A DNA stretch of 64,000 nucleotides from Micrasema longulum (GCA_022494885.1 JAGVSM010003466.1:93501-157500), one strand, 5' to 3'; shown: positions 37,843 through 51,064, numbered from the stretch's first letter. The notes: generated by a model not told the origin, from the sequence alone. Program-made: numbers and translations.

Positions 37843-38904
37843 ATATGCAATATATCTACTTTAATGGTGACGAGCATATATTTTTTGTTTTTATTTTTAA
37901 TTAATTATATATTTCACAGATTTTAATTTTGAATTTTGTGATCATTTTTATTGTATTCTTTTGTTTGATTATTATTTTTTAGTTCAAATTAAAAACAAAA
38001 TTGTTTTCGAGATAGAATTTGTATGCTTATAAGCATCTCTTGTGAGAACATAATAAAACACGTATTGTTATACTTGAATACAAAAGTTCCTAATGTAAAA
38101 TAAAAATTTCGTACTCAAAGGTACATACGCACTTATATTTCACTAACAAATACATTCTTTTTAAACGTATTAATTTTCATAAATATTTCGCTCACCTTTT
38201 ACACAATTTACATTTGAATTCAAAATACAAAAGGCTTTGTACTTCTACGATTTTCACATCAAACATGACAGTTATTAGCAAATTCTCGGAAAGTTAAACT
38301 TTCCAAACATCCCTATTTTGGTGTTGTTTTAAAATGCCATTCACACATCGTTAGACTTGTGAACGCTCATTCAATTCTTATCCCTCTTTACGGTATACTT
38401 TCGGATATACTCTGAATTAAGCAGACTTGTACGAAGGCTTTAAGCTTGTCACGTGTTGTGCATTTCATAATATGAAACTTCATTCGTGTAATCCGATGAA
38501 CGGATTATGAATGCTCGCCCATCAAATTATAATTTGGTTTCAGAAATTTTCCCTACAAAGCAACGGTTAAAAATAAGTGCCCGGATTAGTTTGTTATACT
38601 TTAAAATCAATTTAGTAATAAAAACTAATGTCCAATATTTGGGCTCAGAAATATGTAGAGAAGTTTATGAGATCGAACCTACAAACCGAAAAAAAAAATA
38701 TATCATACGTAAAAATACATTTTTTCTACCTTTAAGGTTAAAAAAGTAAAATAAGTGTATGACGGGGTAGAAAATTTAATGCTGACGTATGATCTGAGTC
38801 GTTGAGGAAGCTGCACTAAAACGACAAATCTATAAAAACGTTCCGATATTTAAGTGATTCACTCTTCAATGAATTTCAACAACTGGATATTTTTCATAAG
38901 TATA
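37843..38904. other. No gene seen
   Basis: AT-rich. The ORF at 38507-38749 has no recognisable domain. Confidence 0.5.
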
Positions 38905-39165
38905 GTTGAGCCTCATGGTGTAATGGTCAGCGCGTTAGCCTGCCATGCAAGAGGTCTCGGGTCGAATCCGAATCGAATCTCGACATGGTTGATGTGAAAT
39001 ATTTATTTAAATGGGTGTTTTTCACTAGAATATTTCATAGTTCCTAGACTGGTACCTGAAGCGTAAGACTAATCATCTTATCTTCATATAAAAAAAATGA
39101 TCAAGGTACTAATGCAGTTCCCTATGCACCATTCGGTGTGGAAAGGGAGCGATGATGATAGTTGA
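38905..39165 (+). mobile_element. SINE2 copy
   Basis: Head GAGCCTCATGGTGTAATGGT, CCTGCCATGCAAGAGGTCTC, with a small duplication around the box B (CGAATCCGAATCGAATC). Body TTCCTAGACTGGTACCTGAA, tail GCACCATTCGGTGTGGAAAG. Confidence 0.85.
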
Positions 39166-39214
39166 GATCGGTAGCGGTCACACATTTCAATTGGGAAAAA
39201 CACCTATCTATTTG

Positions 39215-39765
39215 CTATATTTTTTTCCAGTCATTAAACGGGTTGAATGTAATCAGTTTAACAATTATTTACTGTCAAATAATCTTTTTGATCGCAAACA
39301 ATCAGGTTTTTGTGCGGGGCATGGTTCAACTAGCGCTTTAATCAAGGTTACGGATGACATAAGATACACTATGAATAACAAGATTCTATGCTTCTACGAT
39401 TTTACTACTTGCAACGATTCTAACATCGCTTTCAATTCAGTCGATTTTGATCTTCTGTTAGTTAGGCTCAAAACCCTTAATATTACACAATTCGTTATAA
39501 AATGGTTCGGATTATATTAACAAGCTATACATCAGTGTATTAAGATACCAGATCACCAGTCGGAAAAGGTTAATTTTGTCGCAGGAGTACCTCAAGGTGG
39601 AGTTTTATCACCATAACTTTTTTCCCTGTTTATCAATCCGATAGCAGAATGTCTGAAGTGTTCACATTATCTCTAGGCAGATGATTTACAACCTATACCT
39701 CCATCGTTGCATAAAATAATTAACTGTCAAGAAAATTGTTTCAATGTAAAGTATTAAACGATTAT
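39215..39765 (+). mobile_element. LINE reverse-transcriptase fragment (palm region)
   Basis: It reads VIKRVECNQFNNYLLSNNLF, DRKQSGFCAGHGSTSALIKV, FNSVDFDLLLVRLKTLNIT, then after a stop GVPQGGVLSP and FSLFINPIAE, and HYL-stop-ADDLQPI. These are RT motifs in order: QSGF-x-x-GHST, the F-x-x-VD-x-x-LLL block, GVPQG-x-x-LSP, and YADD with one stop inserted. No endonuclease is seen. A broken CR1/L2/Jockey-group copy directly following a SINE2. Confidence 0.9.
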
Positions 39766-41019
39766 TTTTTTAATATCTATCATGAGGGTGTTCGATATCA
39801 AATTTGACAAGGGGTACCAGTGTAAATTAAATTTATGTACAGCTTTGGAATCACATGTCTTTCGAAATTATTAATGTTTCATTAAACTCAAAATACAGGG
39901 TCGAAAAATAATTGGTGTAAATGAATCATTGGGATATGTTGGTATAAAACTATTCATGTATGGTTTTATGATCAATCTACTGTCGCATATTGCAGAGATA
40001 ACCGCATGGTTCATTTATGGAGTAATGCGTAATTAAAAGTTCGCTGGTAATAAATTTTTCACGCCAGGAAATATATAAATTATTAATTTCATTATGGAAT
40101 AATTGATATCATTATTGTACTTGAAAAGACGCTTCTTTACGAGAAATTATAAACAGAAAAAAAGGTGATTCATCATTTAGTATTTAGAGTTATTTAAATT
40201 ATTTAAAAAATATATATTATCAGTTCAAATATTTTCATGGCACTAAAAATTAAACTTAAAAATCCTTTTCGTTGTTTACATTCTCTTCATGTTTAATTTT
40301 TGTGTGATATAAAAACGATTAAATAATATTAGGTTTTCGTACATTTGTCTTCTCATTTCTATTTGTATGACGAAGCGTGTTATTATAATATTTGTCATGT
40401 TATAAAAATATTTTTTCACGGCATGTTACGTTAAAATATAATATTTTTTTAGACTAAGGTACATTTCAACGTACTTCACCCTATTGTAATTTTAAGCTTC
40501 TCTAAACCCTTTTTGGACGTGAAACTTTAAGTGGAGTATTTAAATTCATGAAAGTCTGGAAAGTAATATGATGAATACAATATACATATTCAACCATCAC
40601 TTGTAAACGAGATGAAAAATTTGGAATAGAAATGCGATTTTGATATCTTCCTTTTGAAACTTTATTGAAAAGATTAACCGTATTGTTTTTTTTCAGATTT
40701 ATGTTAGAACTACAAAAGTATGAGGAATTTATAAAATAATTAGCCCTGAAATTCAATACATAAAAAAGCCTAATAAATATTAAAAGTGTATCACAGTGTA
40801 AAGTCATAGCTTTAGACAGTTTACAGTAGATCATGAGCCTTTTAATTTCATGTTGCCTTCTGAAAATGATTTCCAATCGCTGTGCGATCAATCAAGTGCT
40901 TATTTTTTTTATTAATATCATTTCCAAAAAACCGTATTTCAGGGTAGCATTTTATTCCAACTCTCTGAATTGAAGTATCACCACGGTATTATTATTATTT
41001 TTAAACGTGTAAATTTGAG
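39766..41019. other. No gene seen
   Basis: AT-rich. The minus-strand ORF at 40502-40891 has no recognisable domain. Confidence 0.5.
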
Positions 41020-41115
41020 ACGGGTTGTCACCCCGTGGCTGGTGTCGCGGACTCTAGATCAGGAGGTCCTAGATTCGAACGCCGCTCTACCGCAATTTGT
41101 TACCCGTTTTCTAGT
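41020..41115 (+). mobile_element. SINE3 head fragment
   Basis: GGGTTGTCACCCCGTGGCTG, then AGATTCGAACGCCGCTCTAC and CGCAATTTGTTACCCGTTTT, diverged from 54337. Confidence 0.6.
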
Positions 41116-41205
41116 ACGGATATATATGACTAATAGTAAATAGTACCAAAATTTAAAAACATTAGCTAATCGCAGAAAAATATTTTTTAATTTAAAAAAA
41201 AAAGA

Positions 41206-41267
41206 ATTACAATTTAAATTTCACAGTGAAATTTAAATTACAATTTAAATTTCACAGTGAAATTACA
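41206..41267. repeat. Tandem pair of a 31-bp palindromic unit
   Basis: ATTACAATTTAAATTTCACA begins at 41206 and again at 41237. Each unit contains the inverted repeat AATTTCACAGTGAAATT. Confidence 0.9.
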
Positions 41268-44200
41268 TTGACTATTTTTAATTTGAATGTTTTTTTAAAT
41301 ATAGACATTTTATGATTAAACTTCTTAATCATTAGATAATGACGGCTCGGCAACGCGTATGTAGAAATGATAATAATATGGTAATATACGCATTTTTTTC
41401 ATCTCGAGAGCCTTAACCATGCTTGTTTAGTTTACAAGACATCAGGTTCTCTAGTTCTGATGCCGGAAGATGCACCGGAATTAGTACCAGATAGGGAAGT
41501 CTATCTAGACTACTGAAAAACACGGTACGTTAATCATAGATGCGTTATCTCTTTGGTGTACGTTGTTTTATATGCGGTAAGACGTTGGTTTTATCTTCCA
41601 ATAATTGTTAAACTGTAGTTTTACCTGTGTGATTTTAACTCGATGTATACTCTCAGGTAAACATTTGGAAAGGAATAGTCGGTTTAAGTAAAAGGGATAT
41701 TAGTCCTAAAATTACTACATTTTCAGATTGTAAAAATAAAAAAAACTTTAACATCAAATTGTTTTTTCTAAAGATTTATTTTGTTTTTTTTAAAGTTTTC
41801 TATGATGAAAATACTTCTAAAGTTTTGCAGTCTAGCCTTAAACATGGTGTTTATACTTTTTTTACTACAAATATTCAAATTTTTATTGGTTGGCTGGAAG
41901 ACATTATTGCTTTTCGCAACAAGTACGCGAAACTGCATATGTTTTTGTACTTAATTTTTTCAATAAATAAATACAGATAAAATGTAAATGCACATTAATT
42001 ATCCGCCAAGCATTTGTATACATACCAAAACGGATGTAAATTTAGATCAAGAGCATTATCATAATACAAAACATTTAATTGTTTAAGTAATTAACTAAAT
42101 TTACTAGTAGTTATAATAGTTGAAAACAGCAATTAGTTAGATAATACTCCCTATTAATCGTTGTGTGATTGCTAAATATTATTCTCTAACTCGTAATGGA
42201 AGTTGTCTCAAGCGGATAAATAAATAATTTACAAAAGCACGCAGGTGGGATGTGGGAGGAGGGGGGTTGCTTATCCGTCGAAGCCTCAGATTAACCTCTT
42301 CTGTCCGTGTAAGACTTTTTGTGTTTGATATTTTTTAAGAATTAATATAAAACACGCTTTTTATTTAAGATTTTACTATTTATTTATGCTTTAATAAGTA
42401 AGTTCATTGTATATAGAACTAACATAAACTTTTTATAACATTATATTTTTGTACCCTAGAGGTAAACTACGGTAATTTAAAATATGATAATTAAGTTATT
42501 ACTATGTCAAATCAAATTTTTCGTCGTCTATTACATAGTAAATAGCAATAACTCCTTATTTCTTAAATAAAAAAGATAAATTATATACTTATTATTGTAA
42601 TTCCAAACCAAATTAGAGGTTAAAGGCAGTAAGAAAACATAGCGTACTCGTAATTCTTGTAATGTGTACCAATATATTCTAGAAAAACACTATATTTTAA
42701 AGCCTCTCATTCAATAACATAAGATGTTTAAATTGTAAAAAAATACTTATTTGTCTCCCCTGAAAAGTTGAGTTTTTCAAAAAATACTGTAATTTACCTC
42801 TCGCATACAGATTTAAGATCAAATTATATTGAGAACATTTTTTCTGAATTTTATTAAAAATATTTTAAGACTTTCCATTTTTTTTGCACCTCAGCAAGCC
42901 CAATCGACCCGGGTAGGTTTTATTTCTTCAGGTAACTCATTATACATTATTAAACCCTTTTACAAAGAGTTTTAAGACTCTTTTTTTTCTCGTTATATTC
43001 TTATATTTTGTCATTCATATTTTTTATTCGGTTTAACTCCTTAATTAGTTTATGATGCACCATTTTATTTTAATTGTTGCTTACTGTGAGAAAGAAAATT
43101 TATCTAAAGATTCTTTCTACATTGTTAACAAGTAACTTGGCGAGATGGTTGATAAATTGATCTATTTGAAAATAATAACTAGCCCACGTACCATCAAGCA
43201 ATGTTTTGATCTCAAAGTAATAATGAATAATTTCAATTTTCTTACAATAATAATGCAACAAAAGCATTAATATCCAATTTCAAAACTAAGGTGAGTTGCA
43301 AAACAATACGTTTGGTCTACAGTTTTATCGACTAGATTGTTGTTAAAAGATTTGAAATAATTAAATGAAAAGAAAAAAAAACAGAAGTTCTACAAACAAC
43401 TAATACTGTAAAAGGTTTTTGTAATGCCCATTCTATTTTATTTGGGTTGTTATATTCATATTTTTTTCTCTCAATGTTTTTGCAGTTACTGAAATAAAAT
43501 ATAAATGAAACAGATTTGCTAAACGTTTCAGCATTAACTGTAATTTTTCTATCCATAAATATACACGTGCATTAAAAAACATCATATTATCTTCCTTAAA
43601 CAAAGTAAGGGTAAATAAGGCCAAAACACAAGGCTGACTAATCTCAAATCTATTGACTTTTTTTACTATTTTTATCTGAGAGAAGTCATCGAGTTGAGAT
43701 CCCATATTTATCTTAGGCAAAACTAAAGGTAAGGAAAGTACATTATACTGTCCTCACCTTCATGGTGTTCTCTGCAAATGGGATTTGAATGTATATTCCT
43801 CAATACGAGTCTTGTCTCAGAATATAGGCATAACACTAGTCCACAGTTTAGGTTCATTTGTTTTTTGTCCAGGAAAAACACGACATTTAAAAATAAATAT
43901 AATGTTAAAATGGTAAAATTTATCCATATTTTTAAATTAGATATAATTTCATTTTGTTTCTAGCCAAACATGTAGAAATATATAAAAACCTACTTTTTTG
44001 ACACATCCAACCAGTGAAGAAAATAAAATAACATTTCGATTTTACGGTTGTGAGTTTCAAGAGGTTAAAGGATTAAAAAGCTGATCCTCGGTGGGTATTA
44101 TGCTGAAGTCTCTATCCTAAAGGTTTTTGTGGTCCAGGGAGTATAAAGATACTCGTGACCCTTCGTTTTTGGGAAAGTAAAGGTGTTAGGGGAAAATTGG

Positions 44201-44320
44201 AGGTGTTTGGGAGCATCATAGAAAACTAATTAAAACTAGTTACATGGATACGGTTTATCACTGCAAAATCAGCTGTAGAAAAATAAAGCAAAGTAGGATA
44301 CGTATTTATTCTATTCATAT
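41268..44320. other. No gene seen
   Basis: AT-rich with a GC-richer patch near 42240-42310 (GGATGTGGGAGGAGGGGGG). ORFs in this stretch have biased low-complexity composition. 44085-44210 is somewhat GC-richer. Confidence 0.5.
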
Positions 44321-44370
44321 TAAAGAATTCAAAATGACGTCATTTTAAAGAATTCAAAATGACGTCATTT
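44321..44370. repeat. Perfect 25-bp tandem duplication with CRE palindromes
   Basis: TAAAGAATTCAAAATGACGT plus CATTT is repeated exactly at 44346. Each unit, with the adjoining T, holds the palindrome AAAATGACGTCATTTT, which contains TGACGTCA, the consensus CREB/ATF site. Confidence 0.95.
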
Positions 44371-44754
44371 TACAATATAATACGATCTTCTGGACTGACT
44401 TTTATTATTAAATAGACCAGCACTCACACAAATCGTAGCACTTAAAACTGCAAATTATTGAGTCCTTATTTTGGAAATACTTATTATACACATCTCAGTA
44501 CTTTAGTAATTAGGTCGTATCTAAACAAACGGTATTTTTGTATGCATCATTCATGACAAATGTTTATTCGGTCATTTTTTAAAACTCTATTTTCATACTG
44601 CTTTTTTGTTTTTATATTTTTCTTTTCTTGATACAATGTTTTTTATATATTTTTTTTTGCTCGTTTATTTCCAAAATATTAAAAATAACTTATTATATAT
44701 GATGTCCCGTTAGGTTGCAACATGACAAAGAGTTTTCGTGTATTTTTCCTATTT

Positions 44755-44880
44755 AATAATTTACCTACAATTCATTTAATTTTTATTTTGTTTTATTTAA
44801 ATAAACGGCACTTTGTGCCTTTTATATATTAGTTGCTAACACAATAACATACATACATGTTTGTATAATTATAAGTAATA
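44755..44880 (-). mobile_element. LINE 3'-end fragment with GGCAC/GTGCC hairpin
   Basis: In reverse complement: AAAAGGCACAAAGTGCCGTT followed by TATTTAAATAAAACAAAAT. The same end occurs in direct orientation at 55430-55545 (AAAAGGCACTCAATGCCGTT). Confidence 0.5.
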
Positions 44881-44971
44881 TATAACATTTAAAACAAATT
44901 AATACTTAACCGTAATAAACAAACTAAGAAGTCTAAAAAGGAAAAACAATATTTTTTTTATTACCAGTATA

Positions 44972-45001
44972 TAATCAATATTGTTATAACAATATTGATT
45001 A
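44972..45001. repeat. Perfect 30-bp palindrome
   Basis: Arms TAATCAATATTGTTA (44972-44986) and TAACAATATTGATTA (44987-45001), no spacer. Confidence 0.97.
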
Positions 45002-46209
45002 CAAAACATTATTTGGGAATAGAAATATTTTAAGCCTTTGAAAAAAATTTTTTAAAAAAAAAAATGCAAACAAAGAAATTTAAACTATTATTAATAACAC
45101 TAAGCAATGAAAAAAGAAAATGTATATTATTATTTAATACTTCTTCTTAGGTTACTATAAATATATATATATATATATAAATATACACCGTTTTAAAAAA
45201 AATTAAAATAGGAATATTTTGTAGTTACAAATAAAATTAAGAAAATAAAAAAAATAAAAAAAATAAGAAAAACAATTTTGAACAATACTAAATGAAAAAA
45301 AAAGTCACTTAGAACTATTAGGCACTAGCTTCTCCTACACATGAAATACAGGAGAAGGGCCGTCCTGTATGTACTAAACTCCACATGCAATGAGTCACGA
45401 AAGTCTCGGTACTTATTGCCTAGAGTGTGAAGTCTTTTGATGATTGCATTTTTATCGTATGCAGTCGAAGTATTGTTGCCACACTATTAGTTGGTTTGCC
45501 GAGTTGTCCTTTTCGGTGCATTAAAATTAAAGTGATAAAATTTCAGCGGTGTCAAACATGGAATGAATAAATTTAGTAAATCTGTGATAATTTTCCTATT
45601 GCTAATCTTAATCAATTCATAAAGAGTGACAAATTATAACCCAAAAATTTGACACCAGCATAAATAAATAGCAAAAACTTATTTAGGATATTTTCAATAC
45701 GACTGAACAATGAAGTGCCCAGATTGTAGAGTTGTATTCTAAAATGCTTCAAACAAGTGAGGTATACATATTTTTTTTAGCTTGCAAATATCTTTGAAAT
45801 CTTTAGAGGTTTTGATTATGAAACCCAACGTTTTTAGTGATCTGTTACTAATTTTATTAATATGACTGATAAAGGATAATTTAGTATCGGAATTAACAAA
45901 AAATAAAAAAATATTTCATAAATAAAACACCCTGTGTTTACGTCGCATACGAGTAATTTAAATATGAACGCAACAAGTTTCGGGAATTCAGAATAACCCA
46001 TCATCAGGTAAAAATATCAACTATGTATTGAAGGTGAAAAGGCAAAAAATATTTTGTAACACGAAGCCAACTTTACAGAAGAACCAAATTAATTTAATTA
46101 ATAAAAAAAACGAAATTTTAGATTTTAATTTTAATTATGCAGGAATCACACCAAGAACCAATACGTAAACATTAAATTTATTAGCTTTTCTGTAAAGTTG
46201 GCTATACGT
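45002..46209. other. No gene seen
   Basis: AT-rich with an AT microsatellite at 45160-45180. 45310-45480 is slightly GC-richer (GGAGAAGGGCCGTCCTG) without coding features. Confidence 0.45.
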
Positions 46210-46396
46210 ACATACATTAACTTTTTTTTTGCACCACAACAGGCTAGGAGGCCTAATTACAGTGGTGAATTACATCACAGAGTACCCAGGCTTGAGAAAA
46301 ATCACATTTTAATTTTTGTGTTCTCATCGGGAATCGAACCCGGAACCTTCCGTGCGTGAGTCAAGCGTCTTGACCACTACACCACGGAGGCCGCTA
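46210..46396 (-). mobile_element. SINE1 copy
   Basis: GCACCACAACAGGCTAGGAG at the tail side and CACCACGGAGGCCGC at the head end. Box B region GGGAATCGAACCCGGAACC. Close to the 6616 copy. Confidence 0.9.
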
Positions 46397-47159
46397 TATG
46401 TCGCCAAGTATTTTTCACCCGTCCACGGTCGATATTTACACCTGGTGATGGGTTATGGTGAATACCCAAAACTTATTATACTTTAATTAATGTTATAGTC
46501 GTGTTTGTCGTAAAAATACAAAGTGCTTTATTTATTTTATGTTTAAAATGCTTTCCCACAAAATAAATGCCAAAGCGATACATTTTACTGAACAATTTCG
46601 AATTTTCTTCAATAATACACGTCGTTTTACAAGATACGTAATTATGTTTTACTCCTGCTCCATGCTGTTTTAAAAGACCCATTTAGACGTATGTATGTAA
46701 AAAAGGAAATGTAGGCAAAACGAAAAACAATGTTTTCAAAACTCTAGTCCATAAATGGATTGCTAAAAAGACTAGACAGGAAGCTGAGAAATATGTTACA
46801 TATATCAGAACATAAATTTAATTTCCTGAAAATCCTTTCTCATTTTATGAATGTAGGTATGTTTTAGAATCTTTATTCATATTTCTTTACACAACGATTG
46901 ATGTGAAAGTATGTACAATAATGGATAAAATAAATAATCTACTGACACTCCGGAATGTGTGTGGGCTAGTGGAGTGGCTACATCTATAAATAAAAAAGAA
47001 AATTATATCGAATGTACCTATTGTATAAACATTTTCTTTTGTAAACTATGTATTGGTATTTGTATTATATATTGGATTAAATAAATAAATAAATAAAATT
47101 TTGCATAATCTCACAATCAAATTAGTACTCTTTTTGAAAGTAACTAGTTTTTTATCAAA
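46397..47159. other. No gene seen
   Basis: AT-rich. 46940-47100 ends in an AAAT run (AAATAAATAAATAAAAT), like a LINE 3' tail. Confidence 0.45.
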
Positions 47160-47425
47160 TCATCATCATCATTCCCTTTCCGTACCTAATGGTGCAAAGG
47201 GCACTGCATTGGTACACCAATCGCAGAGTATCTCGATTATTTTTGTTACATGAAGGTAAGATGATCAGTTTTACGCTTCAAATACCAGTCCAGGGACTGT
47301 AAAATATTCGAGTGTAAAAACACTTTTAAAAAAAAATCATTCATATCAACCATGTCGGGAATCAACCCCGAAACCTCTTGCATGGTACGCAAACGCGCTG
47401 ACCATTACACCACGAAGCCGACAAT
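47160..47425 (-). mobile_element. SINE2 copy
   Basis: Tail side CCTAATGGTGCAAAGGGCAC, body ATACCAGTCCAGGGACTGTA, head ACCATTACACCACGAAGCCG. Full length and intact in structure. Confidence 0.85.
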
Positions 47426-47689
47426 TTTTATCAAAGTTAGATTTTTATTATAATTAAATAGACGCTAACTAATTAATAATTTCGTTGATTTTTATGAAGA
47501 AAAGTAAAAGAGCTAAAATCCTCATTGATGTGAATGATATTTATCTGAATAATTTTACCTACTACTTTTTCATACACTAATTATTAAACTTTTATTTTTA
47601 TTCGCGTCTGATAATAAATTATATTCACTCATAACGGAGAACCGTTGTTAATTCTGAGGCCTCAAAATTTAGTGTCTGGTATTGAAAGG

Positions 47690-47905
47690 AAAATGATAGG
47701 GGCCCGGGCGTGCATAATTCAGGGGTCCTGAGAGCGTCCGCGTCCCTTTGGTAGTGACGTCCCGTAGTAACTTATTCAAGAATGTTTTGTGACCTTACCC
47801 GGCGGTAAACTGGGGTGTTGATGACACGGACAGCACTAGTCTCGAGGGACAGATTGCCTCGAAAGGTTTTTGGCCGTTTTTGTCCTGCGCTTATAAATTA
47901 TTCCG
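47690..47905. other. GC-rich noncoding island
   Basis: Contains GGGGCCCGGGCGTGC, GTGACGTCCCG and CTTACCCGGCGGTAAAC in otherwise AT-rich DNA. No ORF with domain content and no match to window repeat families. Function unknown. Confidence 0.35.
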
Positions 47906-48497
47906 GTCACTATGGACAGAGTCATAAACGTTTGTAGTGTGGCGAAGATTTAAAAAAAATAATATGTGTTAATTATGTAATAATTCCATGGTAGTGTCAG
48001 TGTACAAAACTTCTAAAGTAATTATTGAGATATAATATACACATCTGAGCTCAAAAGACGTCCCCAAAAGAAAGGGAATGACCAGCGGAGTAATCAAGTG
48101 TCGTCACGTCATAATCGTCGACTTGGACAAACAAAACAAGTAGTACAGTAAAAAGCACGGACTTTTTACATCAGTCTACAGTAAGCTCTATTCTACATGT
48201 TGCTTCTTTTTGCATACGCGTCACCTTTGTTTATCGTTTCGAGATAGCGTAACATATTAATTAAACGTTTTTTAACATTAAAATATCAATTTTAAACAAG
48301 TATTGATACAAGATAAAAATATTGCTCACCGCTGAAAGGTTCTACCATCGCTTTTTTAATCTTTTTCAGATTGATTTGTGCAGATTTTTAGCGTACAAAT
48401 AGACATTTTAGTAATTGCAAGGAGAAAAGTAGCCGCAGAATGCTCGCAACAGACTAAAGTTTGTTCTATCAAACATATTTTATTTATTTATATACAA

Positions 48498-48722
48498 TAT
48501 TTGAGTTTGTCCAAATTTTTGTAGACAAGAACTGGATTCAACTCCCTGGGGAGCTGAATCTGGAAGAAGGAATATAGATGTTTAAATATAGGCAGAATGG
48601 TGAATGTTACACAGTGTGCAAAGTGGCCACTTAAACCAGCCATTGACAGGTCATAAGCCCTGTAGATGCCTAGACTTCTATATTACCTTCTCTTAAATGT
48701 TATTCATCTCGTTTGTAATATG
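48498..48722 (-). repeat. FB foldback copy inserted in LINE-A tail
   Basis: TTTGAGTTTGTCCAAATTTT, core AAAGTGGCCACTTAAACCAG, ATGCCTAGACTTCTATATTA, CTCGTTTGTAATATGTTAA. A-rich LINE tail sequence (TTATTTATTTATA) lies on both sides. Confidence 0.7.
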
Positions 48723-48734
48723 TTAATTTATTTA

Positions 48735-49845
48735 TACATTTTATTTATTTATTGAACACTCTATATACATATACATATACAATATATATACATATAAAGG
48801 CGGCATATTGCCTTAAGGCAATTTCTTCCTACCAACTCAAATCGTTCAGTATAAGAAAATTACAAATACATGGACATATTGAATCTTACAATTTTATATA
48901 AAATTTAAAAACAAAGATTAATTAAAAAATTAAAAATTAACCCAATACTATGAAGAGAGGAGAAAGGAGGGGAAGGAAAGAAAAAGGATAAAGGAACAAT
49001 TTTATTATTTAGATAGTGACATTTCAATCTTGACTTAAATGTAAATGAAGAAGGAGCGTCTCTAACATTAGTGGGTAGATTATTCCACAATCGAGCGGCT
49101 TCTACTGTGAAAGAGGAGGCAAGAAAATTTAGAGCGATGACAGGGTATTAAAAGGGAAGATAGTCCGTGTTGTGAAAGAGGTTGGAAGAGCTCTCTCAAA
49201 TACACAGGTAAAGTTGGATTATTTAAAATATTGTAAAGAAGTGAATGTTTAGAATGTAAATGTTTCTTCTATGCCTGATACTGAGCCAGTGTAGTTGCGT
49301 GCGATACTCGGTTAAGTGGTCAAATTTGCGAAGATCACAGATAAAACGTATACAAATATTCTGCAATCGTTCTAACTTATCAAGTTATTTAGAGTTAGCA
49401 TCTGGATATCATACATCCGCATAGTCAAGGAGTGGAAGAAGTAAGCTCTGGACTAATGTTTGCTTAACATTAATTGGCAAGAAATTCTGTAATCTTTGAA
49501 GTGAGTGCAAACTGCTATAAAGTTTACGACTAACTTCGTTAAACTGATCGTGCCACTCTAAATGCTTACGAATGATAATACCTAAGTTTTTGACTGAAGT
49601 CACAAATGGAATTTCTGTACCATCTTTTTTGAAAAGAGGAAGTGTGGAAAAATTCACTTTTGAATACATTTGTTTACTACCAGCAAGTACAATTTGGGTT
49701 TTTGTTGGATTTATGAGAAGTCCATGTTTTTTTGTCCATGAAGAGATACGCGTATGCTCGAGTGCCAGTGGCATTACTATATGTGTTTAAACAATGTCAA
49801 CGGGTTCGAAATAAATATATGATTGCAAATCATCGGCATATAAAT
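48735..49845 (-). mobile_element. LINE-A copy (reverse-transcriptase C-terminal region)
   Basis: The minus strand 49409-49774 encodes ISSWTKKHGLLINPTKTQIV, SVKNLGIIIRKHLEWHDQF and VKQTLVQSLLLPLLDYADV: the L-G-x-x-x-D/K-x-x-L-x-W-x-x-x-x thumb motif of non-LTR reverse transcriptases. Further 3', at 48905-49090, is MWNNLPTNVRDAPSSFTFKS RLK, the usual polyprotein C-terminus, and a pyrimidine-rich 3' UTR. 5'-truncated, with frameshifts. Confidence 0.88.
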
Positions 49846-49935
49846 ATGGCAACTGGCTGCAGGTTGAAGGAACATATTTTGAGCGCTCATTTTTACTTTA
49901 GTTATTATACCCAAAAGAAAATAATAAGCTGATCA

Positions 49936-51064
49936 AACAGAAAGTATCATTTATAGATGTATTCAAATTATTAGATTAAAAAACAAATTTCCCATTTTTA
50001 ACAATTTATTGATAAAAAAAGGCCCTAATCAGCGTGTGTTAATCTAGGAGAGATTATATAATACTCTTGCAGAGCCGTCGCATCATCTCGGAACAAGGTA
50101 TTACTTATGTACGTGCTTGTGTGTAGCAGTATGAATCCCAGCTTGTGCACTGGAGCAGATATTTATGTCATACATCCTAAGCCCTTTTTGAGTAATACGC
50201 TTAGATGTAAAGCGATGAACCCAGTTGCAGTTTACGGATAAAATTATTATTTTAGTACTTTGCATACATAATTTGGTAAAGATTAATTACTTTATCATAA
50301 AACAGGGCAATTGAAAATTCAAAGGTTAATTTTTAAATAACGTACTAATAAAAATATATATTACAGCTTGCCCCCCACAAACAGCACACCATAGCTGCTG
50401 ACAGACTGAAATTCTCCAATTCAAATTTTGGACATTTAAAAACACAATCGATTATACTGGAAAAGGGAATTTCGACAAACCAGTCCTGTGGATTGAATTG
50501 TCTTGAAGATATAATTGGACGAGGAAGAGAAAGATACATTTTTAAGAAATGAAGAAAAAAGGTTTTTTTGTATTTATTTTTATTTCAGAAAGTAAACATG
50601 AACAGAAAAAATATAAAATGAAAAATAATGAAACCCACCAAACCGCGAAACCGGCTTGTCAGCAGGTTTCTTTTTTTTCCTTTACAAAGAAAAACGTTAG
50701 AGAAATTGTGTATTTTTTAAAATAAATATAAACATTATTAAGAACTAAAAGCATACGCACTTTTACACAAAAAATATTTACAAAAATTAAATTGATGATT
50801 GTTAACATAAAATAATAATCAGTATAAAGCCGTGTCACATATGAGCCATTTATTAAATGATGTTATCTTCGAAACTGTTACACATCACAGTTGATTTCAT
50901 AGAAATAAAAAAGTCTTCCGTATTTTCTTATCTAAATTTTCTCCGTCACTCTTGTAATCGTAATAATTTTCTAAAGAATTAAACACATTATTTTGTCAAC
51001 ACATATTTAGATAAACTCATAATATTGTTGATTTAACTGACTTGTCCAAGAAGTATAAAAAAAA
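49936..51064. other. No gene seen
   Basis: AT-rich. 50366-50545 has a locally more balanced composition and an AG at 50366, but no frame gives a recognisable domain. Confidence 0.45.

Larger units (their letters stand above)
48035..49935 (+). repeat. Dispersed repeat D, copy 1, interrupted at about 48484-49846
   Basis: 48035-48484 and 49846-49935 together match 51888-52440. Shared landmarks: CAGTAAAAAGCACGGACT, TTTTGCATACGCGTCA, GTTCTATCAAACATAT, then after the gap AGGTTGAAGGAACATATTTT. No coding potential seen. Confidence 0.75.

Noticed and set aside
50345..50545. Exon-like patch with a preceding AG
   Set aside because: No frame gives a recognisable domain or phase-matched neighbour.
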